Part shown: positions 1 through 11,870 of the stretch, one piece after another
How positions within the stretch are numbered: the first letter of the stretch is position 1
How the letters are laid out: each line of letters opens with the position of its first letter
NCBI GenBank assembly: GCA_001599935.1
Contig: BCIJ01000002.1
Coordinates: forward strand, 766,783 to 830,782
Length of the DNA stretch: 64,000 nt
Origin: Holtermannia corniformis
Lineage: Eukaryota > Basidiomycota > Tremellomycetes > Holtermanniales
Direction of reading: 5' to 3'
Program-made: the position numbers and the translations under genes
Notes under the pieces: model-generated
Seen by the model: the letters and a program-made list of their open reading frames with translations, nothing else
Databases searched by the model: none
What the model was told of the DNA's origin: nothing

Positions 1-223
1 TCGGCTTGCAGGCAAAGTAAAGACTGAACACCTTTCTGCAGGTTGATTCTTCTGCTGTTCCGGATCGCAGTATTGCTGGGACAGCTCCAGGATCTTGCCA
101 AACAACCTCGATCGACTCGATCGCCTTCCTGACGTCATCAGTGACCACACCGGTGTTCGACCAGTCTTCGATCGTTGTCAGAGCATGTTGTAGCGTCTGA
201 TACTGGGACGTATGTATTGACAT
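1..223 (-). CDS. Small hypothetical protein D1, cut by window edge
   Basis: An ATG at 223 opens a minus-strand frame with no stop down to base 1, giving at least 74 codons (begins MSIHTSQYQTLQHAL). No family is recognised. The visible part looks soluble and helical, with a TTIEDWSN segment and an acidic stretch before an AIESIEVV segment. There is no signal peptide and no membrane segment. It resembles the next small ORF (530-802) in the pattern Y-Q...H.LTT....R.AI.SI, so the two may be diverged duplicates, but the match is weak. The 3' end lies outside the window, so length and any introns are unknown. It could be a chance ORF. Confidence 0.35.
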   Translation of the reverse strand, partial: MSIHTSQYQTLQHALTTIEDWSNTGVVTDDVRKAIESIEVVWQDPGAVPAILRSGTAEESTCRKVFSLYFACKP

Positions 224-529
224 GACTGTACGCTTGTGATTGAGAGCGAGCTGACCAGGCTCGATCCGCTCGAAGCCTGATCTGTGCCTATTCGGACTAC
301 TGTATAACAAAGGAAGTCGGTCAGCTGAAGGGAAGGCTGAGACCTTTCGAAGAAGCGCAGGTGCGACCAGTCTTCGGGCATAATCACAGCCGTGACAGCT
401 TTGCGACGTGCCTGTAGAGTCGTACAGCGCCGAGCGCTCGGGCTGATAGCGTATTGGTGTCTGCTGACTGCATGCCAGGGTGGCAGAGGAGATTGACGAT
501 GCATATGTATTGGACTACACGTTAGACAC
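224..529. other. Interval with no supported gene
   Basis: A minus-strand frame covers much of this stretch, but it has no recognisable motif and overlaps the 5' side of D1. No repeat or RNA gene is seen. Confidence 0.5.
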
Positions 530-802
530 TTAGGGCGCAAATGTGCTAGCAGCCCTAGCCTCTTCTCCTTGTCTCATGATTTTCACGCAATCCTCAAGCA
601 TCTGATAAGCGTCCTCATGCTTGTTCATCATTTCCTTGACTTCCTCCAGACGATTGTCAACGAGTAGGCCCACAGATACTATGGCATCAATTGTACGCTT
701 TGGGTTGGCATCATTCTCGGGTACAGTAGTCGTTAGATGGTCGTGGTCTAATTTGAGTTGCTGGTAGCTTTCCTCACTGCGTGTTGCGAGATCATCTGAC
801 AT
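530..802 (-). CDS. Small hypothetical protein D2
   Basis: An intronless 90-codon frame starts at the ATG at 802 (MSDDLATRSEESYQQL). The frame stays open further upstream, but this is the first ATG that follows a plausible leader. The middle is predicted to be helical and charged (RLEEVKEMMNKHEDAYQM), suitable for a coiled coil or small helical bundle. There is no signal peptide, membrane segment or recognised domain. It lies head-to-tail with D1 on the same strand, and the two share a loose pattern that may reflect an old duplication. It belongs with the other small intronless ORFs of unknown function in this window. Function unknown. Confidence 0.45.
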   Translation of the reverse strand: MSDDLATRSEESYQQLKLDHDHLTTTVPENDANPKRTIDAIVSVGLLVDNRLEEVKEMMNKHEDAYQMLEDCVKIMRQGEEARAASTFAP

Positions 803-1440
803 GGTTGTCGGTAGTGGGCATACCGCCTGCCCATTGCCCTCAGGTATCGAAGGCTGAGAGATACGAGCTCCGCTTTTCACACAAAGGACGCTTTGCAAAG
901 GTACTGGTAGTTCCCCGCCAGTGACTGGATGCGAGGCGCTGAAGTCTCAGCGGCGCAGTCCGCCGTCGACATACGGCGTTCCGGGCGTGACAAGCTATTC
1001 ATGTCAGTCATCGACGAACAGTGCTGCCGATCTGTGACGGCATGGGTGTCCGGTCCCTACCGCTGCCCTAAAAAGGTTTTTGCTAGAGAGGCATGTCATA
1101 ACTCAGTGAGTTGCAGACAGTCAACGAAGAGAGCGCAAGATGTAGTAAACGGCTGCGAGTGAAGAGAAGCATCGGTAGGCGACTGACGGATTATGACCTC
1201 CGCGACAAGTGCGGTGGTCGTCACACCCCGTCTACGATTAGAACGGTGTCTAACAACATTCAATGGAGCTCGTTCAAAAAGAAGCAGGCTCGTCAGACTC
1301 CAGCGCAAGCGCAGGGAGAGGATTTGGCGGTAAAGACAGCGTCTATCGATCGTACAGTACCCAGATATGCGACAAATGACGAGGCGAGGTTTCGGACAAG
1401 TTCGTGAAGGTCCAGGACGTCTATAAACGACCCAGAACGC
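803..1440. other. Intergenic stretch between D2 and the eEF3 3' end
   Basis: Only short overlapping frames without recognisable motifs are present on either strand. Nothing further is supported here. Confidence 0.6.
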
Positions 1441-4400
1441 TTACAGCTCGTCATCTGTATATACAATCTCCCCGCGCTTACTAATTTTTCACGTGTTAGT
1501 GAGCGCACTGATATCAGTATTCAGGACTAACCGCCTGGCCATACGGTCCTTCTTGGCCTTGCGGAGCTCGGCAGCGCTCTTCTTGGCAACCTTCTTGACG
1601 GACTGGGGTACGCGAATGTCAGCCAGTGTGCTACAGTCGCAAGAGAGGGCCGCAAGCGAGCGCAGCGAACCAAAGGCTTTGCCTGCGCTTCTGCGACCCC
1701 CCACATACGAGTGCCAGAGAACGCTACTCACCTCGACCTTGTTGCCCATGGCATCGAACACATCCTCCTCGTCACCGGCAGCCTTCTTGTCGATGCGTTC
1801 GCCCTGGCCCTGACCCTCGACCCAGTTGTGGCCCGAGGCTTCGAGATACCCATCGCGCATAGCCCATACCTCTTGGCAGATGTTCTCTGAAAATTCTCTG
1901 TTATGGGTAATGATGAGAACACCACCGCCAAAGTCCTTGAGGGCCTCGATGAGGGCGGCGAGCGATTCACGGTCGAGGTAGTCTGCGCGTGTCAGTTCTG
2001 ATCCAAATCAGGCGCGCGCGGCACTCACTGGTAGGCTCGTCCAAGCAGATGACGTGCGGGCGACGCCATGTAGCGGCACCGAGGACGACCTTGACCTTTT
2101 GGCCACCTGACAGACCGCGCATCGAGTTGTGCGAGACGAATTCGGACTCCAAACCAAAGTCCGCAAACTGCCGTAATCAGCATGTCACGTGGCAACCGGG
2201 GAATTACTCACGTGCTTCTCAATCTCCTTGCGGACGAGAGGACGCATGAGACCGAGGCGCTGGGCCTCACGGGTGTCGAGCTCGATGACCTTCTTCTCGA
2301 AACCACGAGTGATGAGCTCGTCACGAGGCATCCAGATGTTCTCGGTCGAGGACATGCCCTTGAACGAGATCTCGTACTCGTACGACTGCTTGAGCTTCTT
2401 GCGGGCAACAATCTCGTCAATGATGCGCTTGGCACCCTCGACGACGACGACACCACCCTCCTTCATCTTCAGGAGCTCGGCTTCCGAGAGGATACGGTTG
2501 GCCTTGGACAGCTCCTCGAGGTCCTCACCGGTCTGGTAACGCCAGAGCATGTAGTCGAGCGGGGTCGAGTCGAGGTGCTGATCAATGTGGTGGAAAGCGT
2601 GCTGGGCGACGTAGCCAATGACCAAGTTGGGGTGCTTCCAGACCTCACCGCCCTTGTTGGGCTCAGTCTCGGCCGTCAAGAGCTTGACAAGCGTCGACTT
2701 GCCGGAACCGTTGGGACCGAGAATGGCGACACGGGACGAGAGCGAGACCTGCAACGAAATGTTGTACAGCTGCTGGACGGGCGAGGACGGGTACTGGAAC
2801 GAGACATTGCGCATCTTGAGCAGCGACTTCTCCTTGGTCTTGACACCGTCAAGAAGGGGTGGGTCGGGCAGCTTGAACTTGTAGTCCTCGGCGGCCTCGA
2901 GCTGGAAGTAGGCCTTGGCTTCGGGCACGTGCTCAACAAAGGCCTCGAGGTTGCCAGGGTAACGCTTGACCTTGAAGTTGTTGAGGTAGAGAACGTCGGT
3001 GACAGTGCGGTTGAGGAAGTCGGAGTCGTGCGAGACAATGATCGACGTGCACTGGGTGAGCGAGGTGAGGTAGTCGATCAACCAGGTGACGTTGAGCACG
3101 TCCAAGTGGTTGGTAGGCTCGTCGAGGAGGAGAATGTCGGCCTTGAAGAGAATGGCACGGGCGAGCGCAAGCTTCATCTTCCAACCGCCGGAAAGCGAGC
3201 CGATAGAGTGCTTCTGCTTCTCCTTGTCGAAACCGACGCTCTCGAGGGTAGACACAATCTCCTCGGGCCCGGCAAGCAGACGCGTGTCCGAGAGAACCCA
3301 GTCGACGATCGAGATCTCGGCCTCGGAGCCGTCAATGTCGTGCTGGACGTAGAAAGTACGGACGACCGACTTGTCGGGGAAACCCTCGACCTGGCCGTTG
3401 ACAATGGCGTTCATGAGCGTAGACTTGCCCGAACCGTTACGGCCACAGAGACCGTAGCGGTGGCCACGCTTGAGACGGAGGCCGGCGTGGTGGAGCAGAA
3501 TCTTGGCACCGTAGGCCAAGTTGAACGACTCAATGTTACACAGGTCCTCACCCTCCTCCTCGTCGGCAAACTTGACGTCGTCCGAAGCCTCCTCGTCGGC
3601 CTTCTTCTGGAGCAACTCGCGCACGGCAGGGAGCGAGTCGTAGCCAGGGATGGCAAGGGCGAGGTAAGGCGGCAAGGTAGCCTCCCAAGTCTTCTGGTCA
3701 AAGTTGTGGGCGTTGACAAGCGAAGCGGCGAGCACACCGGCGTAAGCGAGGCCGGCGTTGCTGACGTCGGGAATGTTCGAGGCGCCAGCCTTCTTAAGCT
3801 GGGCAACAAGCTCAGTCGCAAGAGCGGGGCCCTGAGCGATCTTGAGCTCGGGAAGGTTGGTACCGTCACCGGTGGGGACCTTGCCGATCCGGCGGAGGGT
3901 GGCAATGGCCTTGTTGGTGACGCCACGGGCCTCTGGGTCGGCGAGGGTCTCGGCAGTCTTGATCAGACCGGGCAAGAGCTTGTGGAGGAAGGGGCGGACA
4001 GTGTACTCGGAGTCGACGAGACGGGCCATGTTGTCGGTAATGACGGCGACCTTTCGCTTGGTGGCTGTCGGGCGCTCGTCAAGACCACGGATGAGCAGAG
4101 GGGCCATGAGAGAGATGGTCGGGGCGTCAACCTCGGCAACGAAAGTGGTGGCCGAAAGCAAGACGATCGTCTTGGGCACTTCCTCGATCGGGTTCAACAA
4201 GGCCTTGATCAAAGCCGGGATAAACTTTTCAACATCCTTGTTGTTGACGAGCGCGGTGGCCTTGGTCAAGGTCGCCTTGGCCATCTTCTTGACGTCGCTC
4301 TTGGTGTCCCAGACAGCCTCGGCGAGAACGGGCACAAGGTCGGGCATGGCACGAGCCATCTGGCTAGGGGCCGAGATGACGAGCTGGTCGATGACGGCGA

Positions 4401-4929
4401 GCGAGCCAGTCTTGACCTGCCACTTGCCCGCCGTGCGGATCTGGTGGAGCAAAGCAGGGAGGATGACAAAGGTCGCCCAAGGGTTCATGCTCTGCACGAC
4501 GGCCTTGACGGCGGCGACGGCGGCATCACGGACCTTGGTCTCCTTGTCACCAAACGCCTCGAGCAGGTAGGGGAACACGGAACCAGTCGAGCCCGAAACA
4601 ATGTAGGGCTCGAGCAAGTTGGCGGCGCCCTGCTCACACAGAGTCGAGACGGTGGCGGCAGCGGCCTCGCGAGCGACAGCCGACTTCTTGTCGGTGATGG
4701 CCTTTACAATATGTCAGCCTGATTTCGTCATCTCCACTACTGTGCGCACCTTGACGAGCGCGTCCGAGAGACCGATGGCCGAAAAGAGCTCGACGCCCTC
4801 GTTCTTGCTAAGGCTAGCGAGCGCCTGGGCGGCCGACTCGCGCTCCGAGGCATCGGCAGCGAACAGGGTGGCCGTGTCAAACTTGGAGCTCTTGGCCGAC
4901 GAGGCGGCGGCAGTAGCGGCGGGGGTCAT
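1441..4929 (-). CDS. YEF3: Translation elongation factor 3 (eEF3), ABC-F ATPase
   Basis: Fungal-specific ribosome ATPase that helps release deacylated tRNA from the E site. The model has six exons: 4750-4929, 2212-4701, 2029-2167, 1732-1982, 1532-1602 and 1441-1480, giving 1056 aa, the usual family size. The N-terminal third is HEAT-like repeat. ABC1 carries Walker [10 protein letters not shown] (about aa 480), signature LSGGW and Walker [15 protein letters not shown]2 carries GPNGSGKST (about aa 725), LSGGQ and CLDEPTNYLD, with the ribosome-contacting insertion between the Walker A and signature. The C-tail is basic and ends [12 protein letters not shown]. That ending depends on a last 51-nt intron (1481-1531); without it the frame runs to a different, non-conserved tail. 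A 129-nt intron (1603-1731) is in frame and stop-free, so its retention would add 43 residues. The gene is divergent from the V-ATPase gene. Confidence 0.97.
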
Positions 4930-5524
4930 GTTACTATCACGTTTGTCAGCAATTTCGTCTAGATCCCACCGATGGCAAATTATCGTCAGAGAGCGGCATC
5001 ACACACCTGAAAGGAACGAGGGGTAGTTTCGCTTTTTTTGAAAAGGTTTTCTATGCGCTAGGCAGTGAGCGGCCTTTGATACAAAGGTTGTCCCGGACTG
5101 GACAGGGGTTGTGGTGTGGGGGATAGGACGGGCCGGATGGCAGACGGTTGAAAGAGAAAGGAGAGGCGGGCGCGCCCAATAGCCAGCGTCGTAAGGGAAA
5201 ATTCACTTAACCGGGGGGAGCGGGCTAGTTGCGAGGGGGTTGGGCGGGATTGAGCGAGCGGCGACGGCGATCGACGGCGTTATAAACTCGGAGTGGAGGT
5301 CACCACTATTGAAGTGGCGGCAGTGGGAACCATGTGGCACAGTGCCAACCCCCCGGAGAATGCTCAACCCCCTTAGCGTTGAACGCCGAAATGCCGAGCC
5401 CGAGTGCGGCCGTGTCATCGAGGACAGCGTAGCAGAGCATCGGCACAGGGGGTATCACCGCAGCTCACCCATCACTACAGCAACAGCCAGGGCGGCACTA
5501 GCACACCCTGTTGAACGTCCCACA
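4930..5524. promoter_or_regulatory. Divergent promoter region eEF3 / V-ATPase subunit a
   Basis: About 600 bp separate the two start codons. It holds the likely eEF3 5'UTR intron, a T7 run near 5033 and a TTATAAA match near 5280. No gene is seen within it. Confidence 0.5.
4934..5006 (-). other. Probable 5'UTR intron of eEF3
   Basis: Just upstream of the eEF3 start codon the minus strand reads donor CAG|gtgtgtgatg, a gctgac branch-like site and acceptor gtgatag, followed four bases later by the ATG. The intron would be 73 nt. This is inferred from splice signals only; it does not alter the protein. Confidence 0.5.
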
Positions 5525-8500
5525 ATGTCGACCGAGTACCCGAGCCTGTTCCGTGCGTCACTCGCACCGTTCACTTGCCCAAGCTAACACCCCTTTGTCC
5601 CCCAGGCTCGGAGGAAATGTCGCTCGTGCAGCTCTACATTCCATCCGAAGTTGCGCACGATACGATATCGGAGTTGGGCGAGATGGGCAACTTTCAGTTC
5701 AAAGATGTGAGTCCAACTGGTGGTGTGGCGGTTATACGGCGTACACGCGGCAGCTGGAGTTACACATGATGTCTGATTATGCTGCTTGACTGCTGGTATA
5801 TCGCGTTGAGCGTGCACGAAGTAAATCGAGCTGCATGATGAGACAACCATGCCAATGTGGACACATTCATCAGCTCTGCACAGTCTCGCCGCACACGATC
5901 GTCGCCTTAAGGCTTCCGATGGATCACAGCTCCGCAATGATCATACCTCGATCCGTCTTGCAGTGGTAATCATGGCTCACTGGTAGCTGTTATGTGCGAG
6001 TATTCTTTTAAACTGGTGCTGCATCAGCGGAGTGCACGAGAGGATCGCTGCTCTACGTTGTTGTCGTAGTTGCCGTGTCTACATGTGCACGCTGCACGGT
6101 TGTCCAGGTCCTCTCACGAGGTCCTCGCCCCTGTGGATGCATGACAAGGTAATGCGAGCAAGCTCAGGGAACGCCATACTGCCTGCCCCCATGTCAAGCA
6201 CCGCTAACACTCACAGCTCAACCCCAGCGTCAACGCTTTCCAACGCTCATTCACACTCGAACTTCGCCGGCTCGACGAAATGGCCCGCCGCCTCCGTCTC
6301 TTCAGCTCGCAACTCTTGGCCGCCAGCCCTCCCATTGGCGTTCCACCCCTCAGCGCCATCCCTCCCTTCGTCACCGTCGGCCCGCGCGCCCCAAACGCCA
6401 TCGACGAGCTCGACTCCAAGCTTGCAGAGCACGAGAAGCGTTTGGTAGAGATGAACAAGAGCTGGGAAGAGCTTGGCAGGCGTCAGCGCGAGCTCGAGGA
6501 GGCGAGGTGTGTGCTGAAAGAAACGGCTGGCTTCTTCAACGAGGTGTGTGGGTTGGGGATGCTACAGGCGCATGCTGATCAACAGGCCGAACACCGCCAC
6601 ACTGAGATTCGCTCCTCATTTGACGATGGCGATGGGACTGCGCCTCTGTTGGAGCACGCAGCCGAGTACGGCTCATTGCCAGGCGATGGCGGTCTGACCG
6701 GGTTCGACCTCGAGTTTGTTTCCGGTACGATCGAGCGTGCACGCATGCCGACATTCGAGCGCATCCTCTGGCGCGTCCTCCGCGGCAACCTGTACATGAA
6801 CTACTCTGGTCCGTCGGCCCCAACCTAACATTATGACCACTCACACGTCTCAGAAATCGAGGAACCGTTCGTGGACCCGACGAGCGGCAAGGAAACGCAC
6901 AAGGACGTGTTCATTATTTTTGCCCACGGCGCCGAGCTGCTCGCCAAGATCCGCAAAGTTGCCGAGAGCATGGGCGGGACCCTGTATCCGATTGACAGCG
7001 CTTCCGACAAGCGAGCAGATGCGCTGCGTGACGTCGTGGCGCGCTTGGAGGACGTCAACTCGATCCTGTTCAATACGGGCCAGACGCGCCGTGTCGAGCT
7101 CAGCAAGATTGCAGAGGGTATCGAGGCGTGGAAGGACGCCGTGCAAAAGGAAAAGGCGGTTTATCAGACGATGAACCTTTTGAGCTATGATCAGGGCCGC
7201 AAGACGCTCGTGGCCGAAGGGTGGTGTCCTTCAAGGGATATTACCTCGATCCAGCTCGCTCTCCGGCGTGCTACGGTACGTCACAGCACTCGGTGAATTT
7301 GGAGCTAACACACGTAGGAAACGGCCGGTACATCCGTTCCACCCATCTTGTCCGAGCTCCGAACCCACCAAACGCCTCCGACCTTCCACCGGACCAACAA
7401 GTTTACAGAAGCCTACCAAACCATCATCGACGCCTATGGTACGGCGACATATCAAGAAGTCAACCCGGGTCTGTTCACCGTCATTACCTTCCCGTTCCTC
7501 TTTGCCGTCATGTTTGGTGATCTCGGCCACGGCTTCATTGCTTTCGCCACAGCGGCCGCCATGATCTTTTGGGAGAAGAAGCTTGCCAAGGCCGGGTTGG
7601 ACGAGATCGGTAATACATTCTTCTTGTGCGCCCCGCTCTCCAGAGCCGAGGCAGGAGCTGACTTCCCTCAGCGGTCGCTACATTATCCTCCTCATGGGCG
7701 CGTTTTCAATGTACACGGGCATGATGTACAACGACATCTTTTCCAAGTCAATGCACATTTGGCACTCGGGCTGGGATTGGCCTTCCAACGTCACCGGCAC
7801 CGCGGATGCGATCGCCAACGGCCACACGTATCCGTTTGGCCTGGACCCGAATTGGCACGGATCGTCGAATGCGCTCGTATTCACAAACAGCTACAAGATG
7901 AAGATGTCGATCATCCTCGGTGTCATCCATGTGAGTCTTGCGGTTGGTGTGTGCTTGCGCTGTCTGGCTTGGCCGAGGTCTGGACTCGGCCGCGTTCAAA
8001 CCCATTGCTAGACGCCCAACGCTGACCTTCACAGATGACATTCGCCATCTGCCTTCAAGTGCCCAACCACATTCACTTTAACAAAAAGCTCAACCTCTAC
8101 GCCGAATTCATCCCGCAAATGCTCTTCATGCAGAGCATCTTTGGCTACCTCGTCGTCTGCATCGTCTACAAGTGGTCGGTCGACTGGTCGCAATCGGCTA
8201 CGTCGCCTCCCGGCTTGCTCAACATGCTCATCTACATGTTCCTCTCGCCTGGCGAGGTCAAGGCGGAGACGCAGCTCTATGCCGGTCAAGGCTTTGTGCA
8301 GGTTGTGCTGGTCTTGATCGCGCTCGTATGCGTGCCCTGGATGCTCTGCCTGAAGCCGTACGTGCTCTGGCGCGAGCACCAGAAGATCAAGGAGCAGGGT
8401 TATCAGGGGCTTGGCAGTTCCGAGGCCACACAGGTCGTCGCGGACAATGACCAGGAGGAGGCCGAGGATGGACATGTCGCGCAGCAGATGGACGAGGAGC

Positions 8501-9006
8501 ATGTGAGTTCTCACGAGCTCGTGGCTTTACTGACCAGCAGGAATTCGAAATGGGCGACATTATCGTCCACCAGGTGATCCACACGATCGAGTTCTGCCTG
8601 GGCTGTATCTCCAACACGTACGTCGTCTAGCATGTCGTGCCAGCTGACATCCCAGTGCATCCTACCTTCGCCTCTGGGCTCTCTCCCTTGCTCATGCTCA
8701 GCTTTCGGAAGTGCTGTACAGCATGACGCTCGAGTCGGCTCTCAGCGGCGGAACCGGCGTGTTTGCAACAATCTTCCTCGTCGCAATGTTTGCAATGTGG
8801 TTCACTTTGACCATCTTCATTCTGTGTATCATGGAGGGTTTGTCGGCGTTCCTGCACGCCCTTCGTCTTCACTGGTGAGTAGTCTCATTCACCATCAACA
8901 TTGCTGACGTCGCAGGGTCGAAGCCAACGGCAAACACTACATGGCCGGCGGTCACATGTTCACGCCACTCAGCTTCGAGGCGATTGCTGCCGAAGAAGCC
9001 GCATAG
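5525..9006 (+). CDS. VPH1: V-type proton ATPase subunit a (Vph1/Stv1 type)
   Basis: Membrane subunit that forms the proton half-channels of the vacuolar or Golgi H+-ATPase. Eleven exons: 5525-5552, 5606-5706, 6217-6543, 6586-6808, 6854-7275, 7318-7625, 7672-7930, 8035-8502, 8541-8617, 8656-8874 and 8916-9006, giving 840 aa. The N-terminal half is the cytosolic arm. The C-terminal half holds the membrane helices, including [16 protein letters not shown] and YNDIFS. The essential proton-path arginine is in [15 protein letters not shown] (about aa 742). Intron 6 was placed so that the reading gives NTFFFGRYIILL as in homologues; the first GT there would break the frame. Intron 2 is 511 nt, far longer than its neighbours. 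The 42-nt intron 6544-6585 is in frame and stop-free. Confidence 0.96.
5707..6216 (+). other. Unusually long intron in the V-ATPase subunit a gene
   Basis: Donor gtgagt at 5707, branch gctaac and acceptor cacag ending 6216, so 510 nt, where most introns here are 34-55 nt. The flanking exons join perfectly into [13 protein letters not shown], so no coding exon is missing. A C-box-like ATGATGA lies at 5835-5841, but no convincing partner D box follows at snoRNA spacing. Confidence 0.7.
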
Positions 9007-9144
9007 ACCAACTAGCTACGTGCGATGAAATGTTGATCCATTCCGATCCGGGCGGGACAACATCCACCGTTGACAGCACAATAGCCCGCCACACCAGCAG
9101 GGTATAGCTGACCGTCAGAGCTCGTGCTGACCGTCGTGCAAAAA

Positions 9145-11684
9145 ATGAGTCCAAGTCGGATCCCACGTCCTGGAGCTGGCCCAACTCCGCCCAGGCAGCC
9201 GGAACCGACTACTCGGCCGCCCCCGCCGCCGACGACACCGACGACGCCGATAGCCTTCAAGGCAAACAACCCGTTTGCCCAGTTGGCTTCGCCGCCGGTG
9301 ATGCAGCAGGCTCGGATCCCACCGCCTAGCAAACGCAGGGTCAAGCCGCCGTCGCCCGACTTGGCGTATGTACCTGCTGGCCGTCCGCGGTCGGGATCCG
9401 AGTCGCAAGCGCGACGGCAGGGAGTCTATCAGGAGCGTCCACCGTCAACGCCGCCGATGCGAGGGAGTACAGTCGGCAAGGCAGGCGTTCCGCAACGCTC
9501 GTGCCTGCGCCAGCCTTCCATGCCCTCGCTTGGCGGGACTGCCCGTGCGCAGACACCGCTGCTGCGCTCTAGCCCACCACAACCACGCGCTCCAGCAGTG
9601 GTCAAGGTGGGAGAGGGGCGTGACGCCCAAGTTCCACCGCATATACGCACACGCCTACAGCTCTTGAACCAGCTGGGCGCCTTGCTTGGCGTGGACTCGA
9701 CGACAGTCAACAAAACGATCGACGTGCCCAGTCTACTCGCCCGGGTCGATAGTGTGTATGACCGCGGGAACGCAATCGCCGAGCGACAATCGCCTATGAC
9801 GGCCTCGTCGTTACCTCTGCCTTACGCCACCGTCGTCGACCTTGGCGCACCGATGCGCGCTTCCAAAAGCGGGGGGATGCTCAACAAGCTGATGCGCTTG
9901 GGCCGCAAGTCGTCGGACGAGGGCGTGCCGATAAGCTTCAGCTCTGCGAACACGGTCGAGGGTGAGTGCCATCCAGCAGGAGCGAGCTAACAGCGCAGGC
10001 CCGGTCTTTGGCGTCTCGTTGAATGACGCGCCTGCTGGCTCGTGGTGTACCTCGTTGATTGGCGGTCAGCGGCACGAGCTTCCACTCGTCGTGTTTACCG
10101 TCGTGGAGGAAATCTACCGCCGAGGTAAGCTTGAGATGATGTCTCAATCCCACTGACGATCAGGCATGTCCCAACCTGGCATCTTCCGCCTTGCTGGCGA
10201 CGGTGCACGCATCAGCCATCTCACCAAAGCCTTCAATCTTCCCCCATTGTACGGCGACACCCTGTCGATCGCCAACGAGCCCATTCACAACCTCACCGGG
10301 CTCGTCAAGCGCTACGTCAGAGACCTTCCCGAACCGATCCTCGACGACGCACTCTTCCACGCCTTTCTCACCTTTTGCGCCGAACCGGACCCGGGAACAT
10401 TGACCCTACCGCTGTCGACGCGGATCACTGCGGCTCAACTGTTGCTGCGACTGCTCCCGCCGTTGCACTTTAGCCTGCTCATCTACCTCCTCGCCTTCCT
10501 CGGTCAGCTACCGCTCTTCCCAGACAACCGCCTCAACGTTGAAAGCATCTCAATCATCTTTGGCCCAGCCATCTGCGCCAAGCGCGGCAAAGGCATCTCT
10601 GGTCTCGGTCCTGCCAAGACGCCTCGGGGGTTCGAACCCGACTCGGAAGAAGTGTCCAACCTCGTCAACCAGTCGCAGAGTATCCTCGCTTGGCTGCTCC
10701 AGCACTGGGCTGCCATCTCGGAAAAGGTCCTCGACCCCAGTTTCGACGTCGAGGCCGAGGTGGCGAGCTTGAGCGAGCTGCAGCGTCAGACCAAGACCGA
10801 CTTGCTGCAGTCGCCACTCGAGCTTCGAGGTGCTCGTACTCTGCGAGCCAGAGCGTCATACTCGTCCGACGCACCGTCGACGATTGTAGTCACCCCGCCG
10901 GCTGGAGGCGTGCCGGCTGAGCGCAGTGCCTCGGCCTCTGGCAGCGAGGCGAGTGAAGCGACTGCTCATAGCGATCCGGCCGAGTCGACGCGCAAGTCCG
11001 AGGTCGAGAAACCGAAACGAAGCGCGTCGTTCACAAGCTTGTCAAACTTGATGAAAAAGGGCTCGGGAGTGCTCCTTGCCAAAATGGACCCTCGAAGTGT
11101 CAACATGGCCGGTGGGTAGATGACATCAGACGAATATTGCTAAAACCTCAGCCGTCCGCACGCACAGCGAGGAGGCATCCAAGACAGACGTGTCGACCAC
11201 CAACCAGATTGCGACGGTCTTAGGGTCACTGCATGATCTGCTAGTCTCCAAAGACAAGCAGATTGAGCGCGACGCCCGAGAACTGGCCCTTCTTCGGACC
11301 ACCCTGCTCGAACTGGATGACAAAGCCGCCGGTGGTCTGACTGCTCCATCCAATGACCTGCTTCAGGTACCGTCTGCCACTTGCGCGCGATGCGCGGACG
11401 CGTCGAGAGACCCCGACAGCCGGACAAAGGAGCTTGAATCGCAGCTCGCAGCCCACCTCGCCTCGCTCGAGGCGGCACGAGTGCAAGCGAGGCTACAGCA
11501 AGAGCGGATCCTCGAGCTCGAAGCTGCGTATGAGCGCGTGCAATCTGAAAGCCGGCTCGAGCAGGGCAAGCTGGAAGTGGCACTCGCCATGGAGCAGGCC
11601 AAGGTGGTTGGCATCCTCGAGGAACGCGACGTTGCCAAGCGGCGGCTCGAGAGTGTCAAGACGACCCTGTTTAGTGTTGCATGA
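9145..11684 (+). CDS. Rho GTPase-activating protein with proline-rich N-terminus and coiled-coil tail
   Basis: Exons 9145-9961, 9999-10124, 10164-11111 and 11152-11684 give 807 aa. The first 270 residues are low complexity and proline-rich, with SH3-ligand-like stretches. The RhoGAP domain spans roughly aa 273-490 (GPVFGVSL, then GIFRLAGDG with the arginine finger at about aa 323, then LVKRYVRDLPEP, NRLNVESISIIFGP). The C-terminal 150 residues are charged and heptad-like (ELESQLAAHLASLEAA). Expected role: stimulating GTP hydrolysis by a Rho/Rac/Cdc42-type GTPase in polarity control. The ATG at 9145 is the first in frame; the frame is open slightly upstream but lacks another ATG. It lies 138 bp after the V-ATPase gene and 186 bp before Fab1, same strand. 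Which GTPase it acts on cannot be told from sequence. Confidence 0.9.
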
Positions 11685-11870
11685 GCTACCAGGACCTCAT
11701 GCGTTCCTCCCACCTTCGTTTGACCGATGCATTGGATACCCCATAGCCAGTGCGGCCGCCGTCAGAGCCACGTGTCGATTGCACCAAGCTGACCGCGAGT
11801 TCAACGACGACAAAGCTATCCACAACGGCTCAGTCAAAGTGAACAGCCCGTGAGACCCCAGCGGGGTGAG

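Noticed and set aside
2182..4722. 846-codon plus-strand ORF antisense to eEF3
   Set aside because: It is an exact shadow of a highly biased gene, rich in Leu/Val/Gly/Glu/Asp as expected from reversed preferred codons, with no domain. Artefact of codon usage.
5835..5841. C-box-like ATGATGA in the long V-ATPase intron as a snoRNA
   Set aside because: No terminal stem and no D box at suitable distance could be identified by eye; left as a point to test rather than a call.
7561..7680. First GT donor (gtaatac) after LDEI in the V-ATPase gene
   Set aside because: It puts the conserved GRYIILLMG out of frame; the GT 17 bases later restores NTFFFGRYIILL.
10627..10645. GGTTCGAACCC resembling a tRNA B box
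   Set aside because: It lies inside the RhoGAP coding exon and no A box or acceptor stem is found around it.
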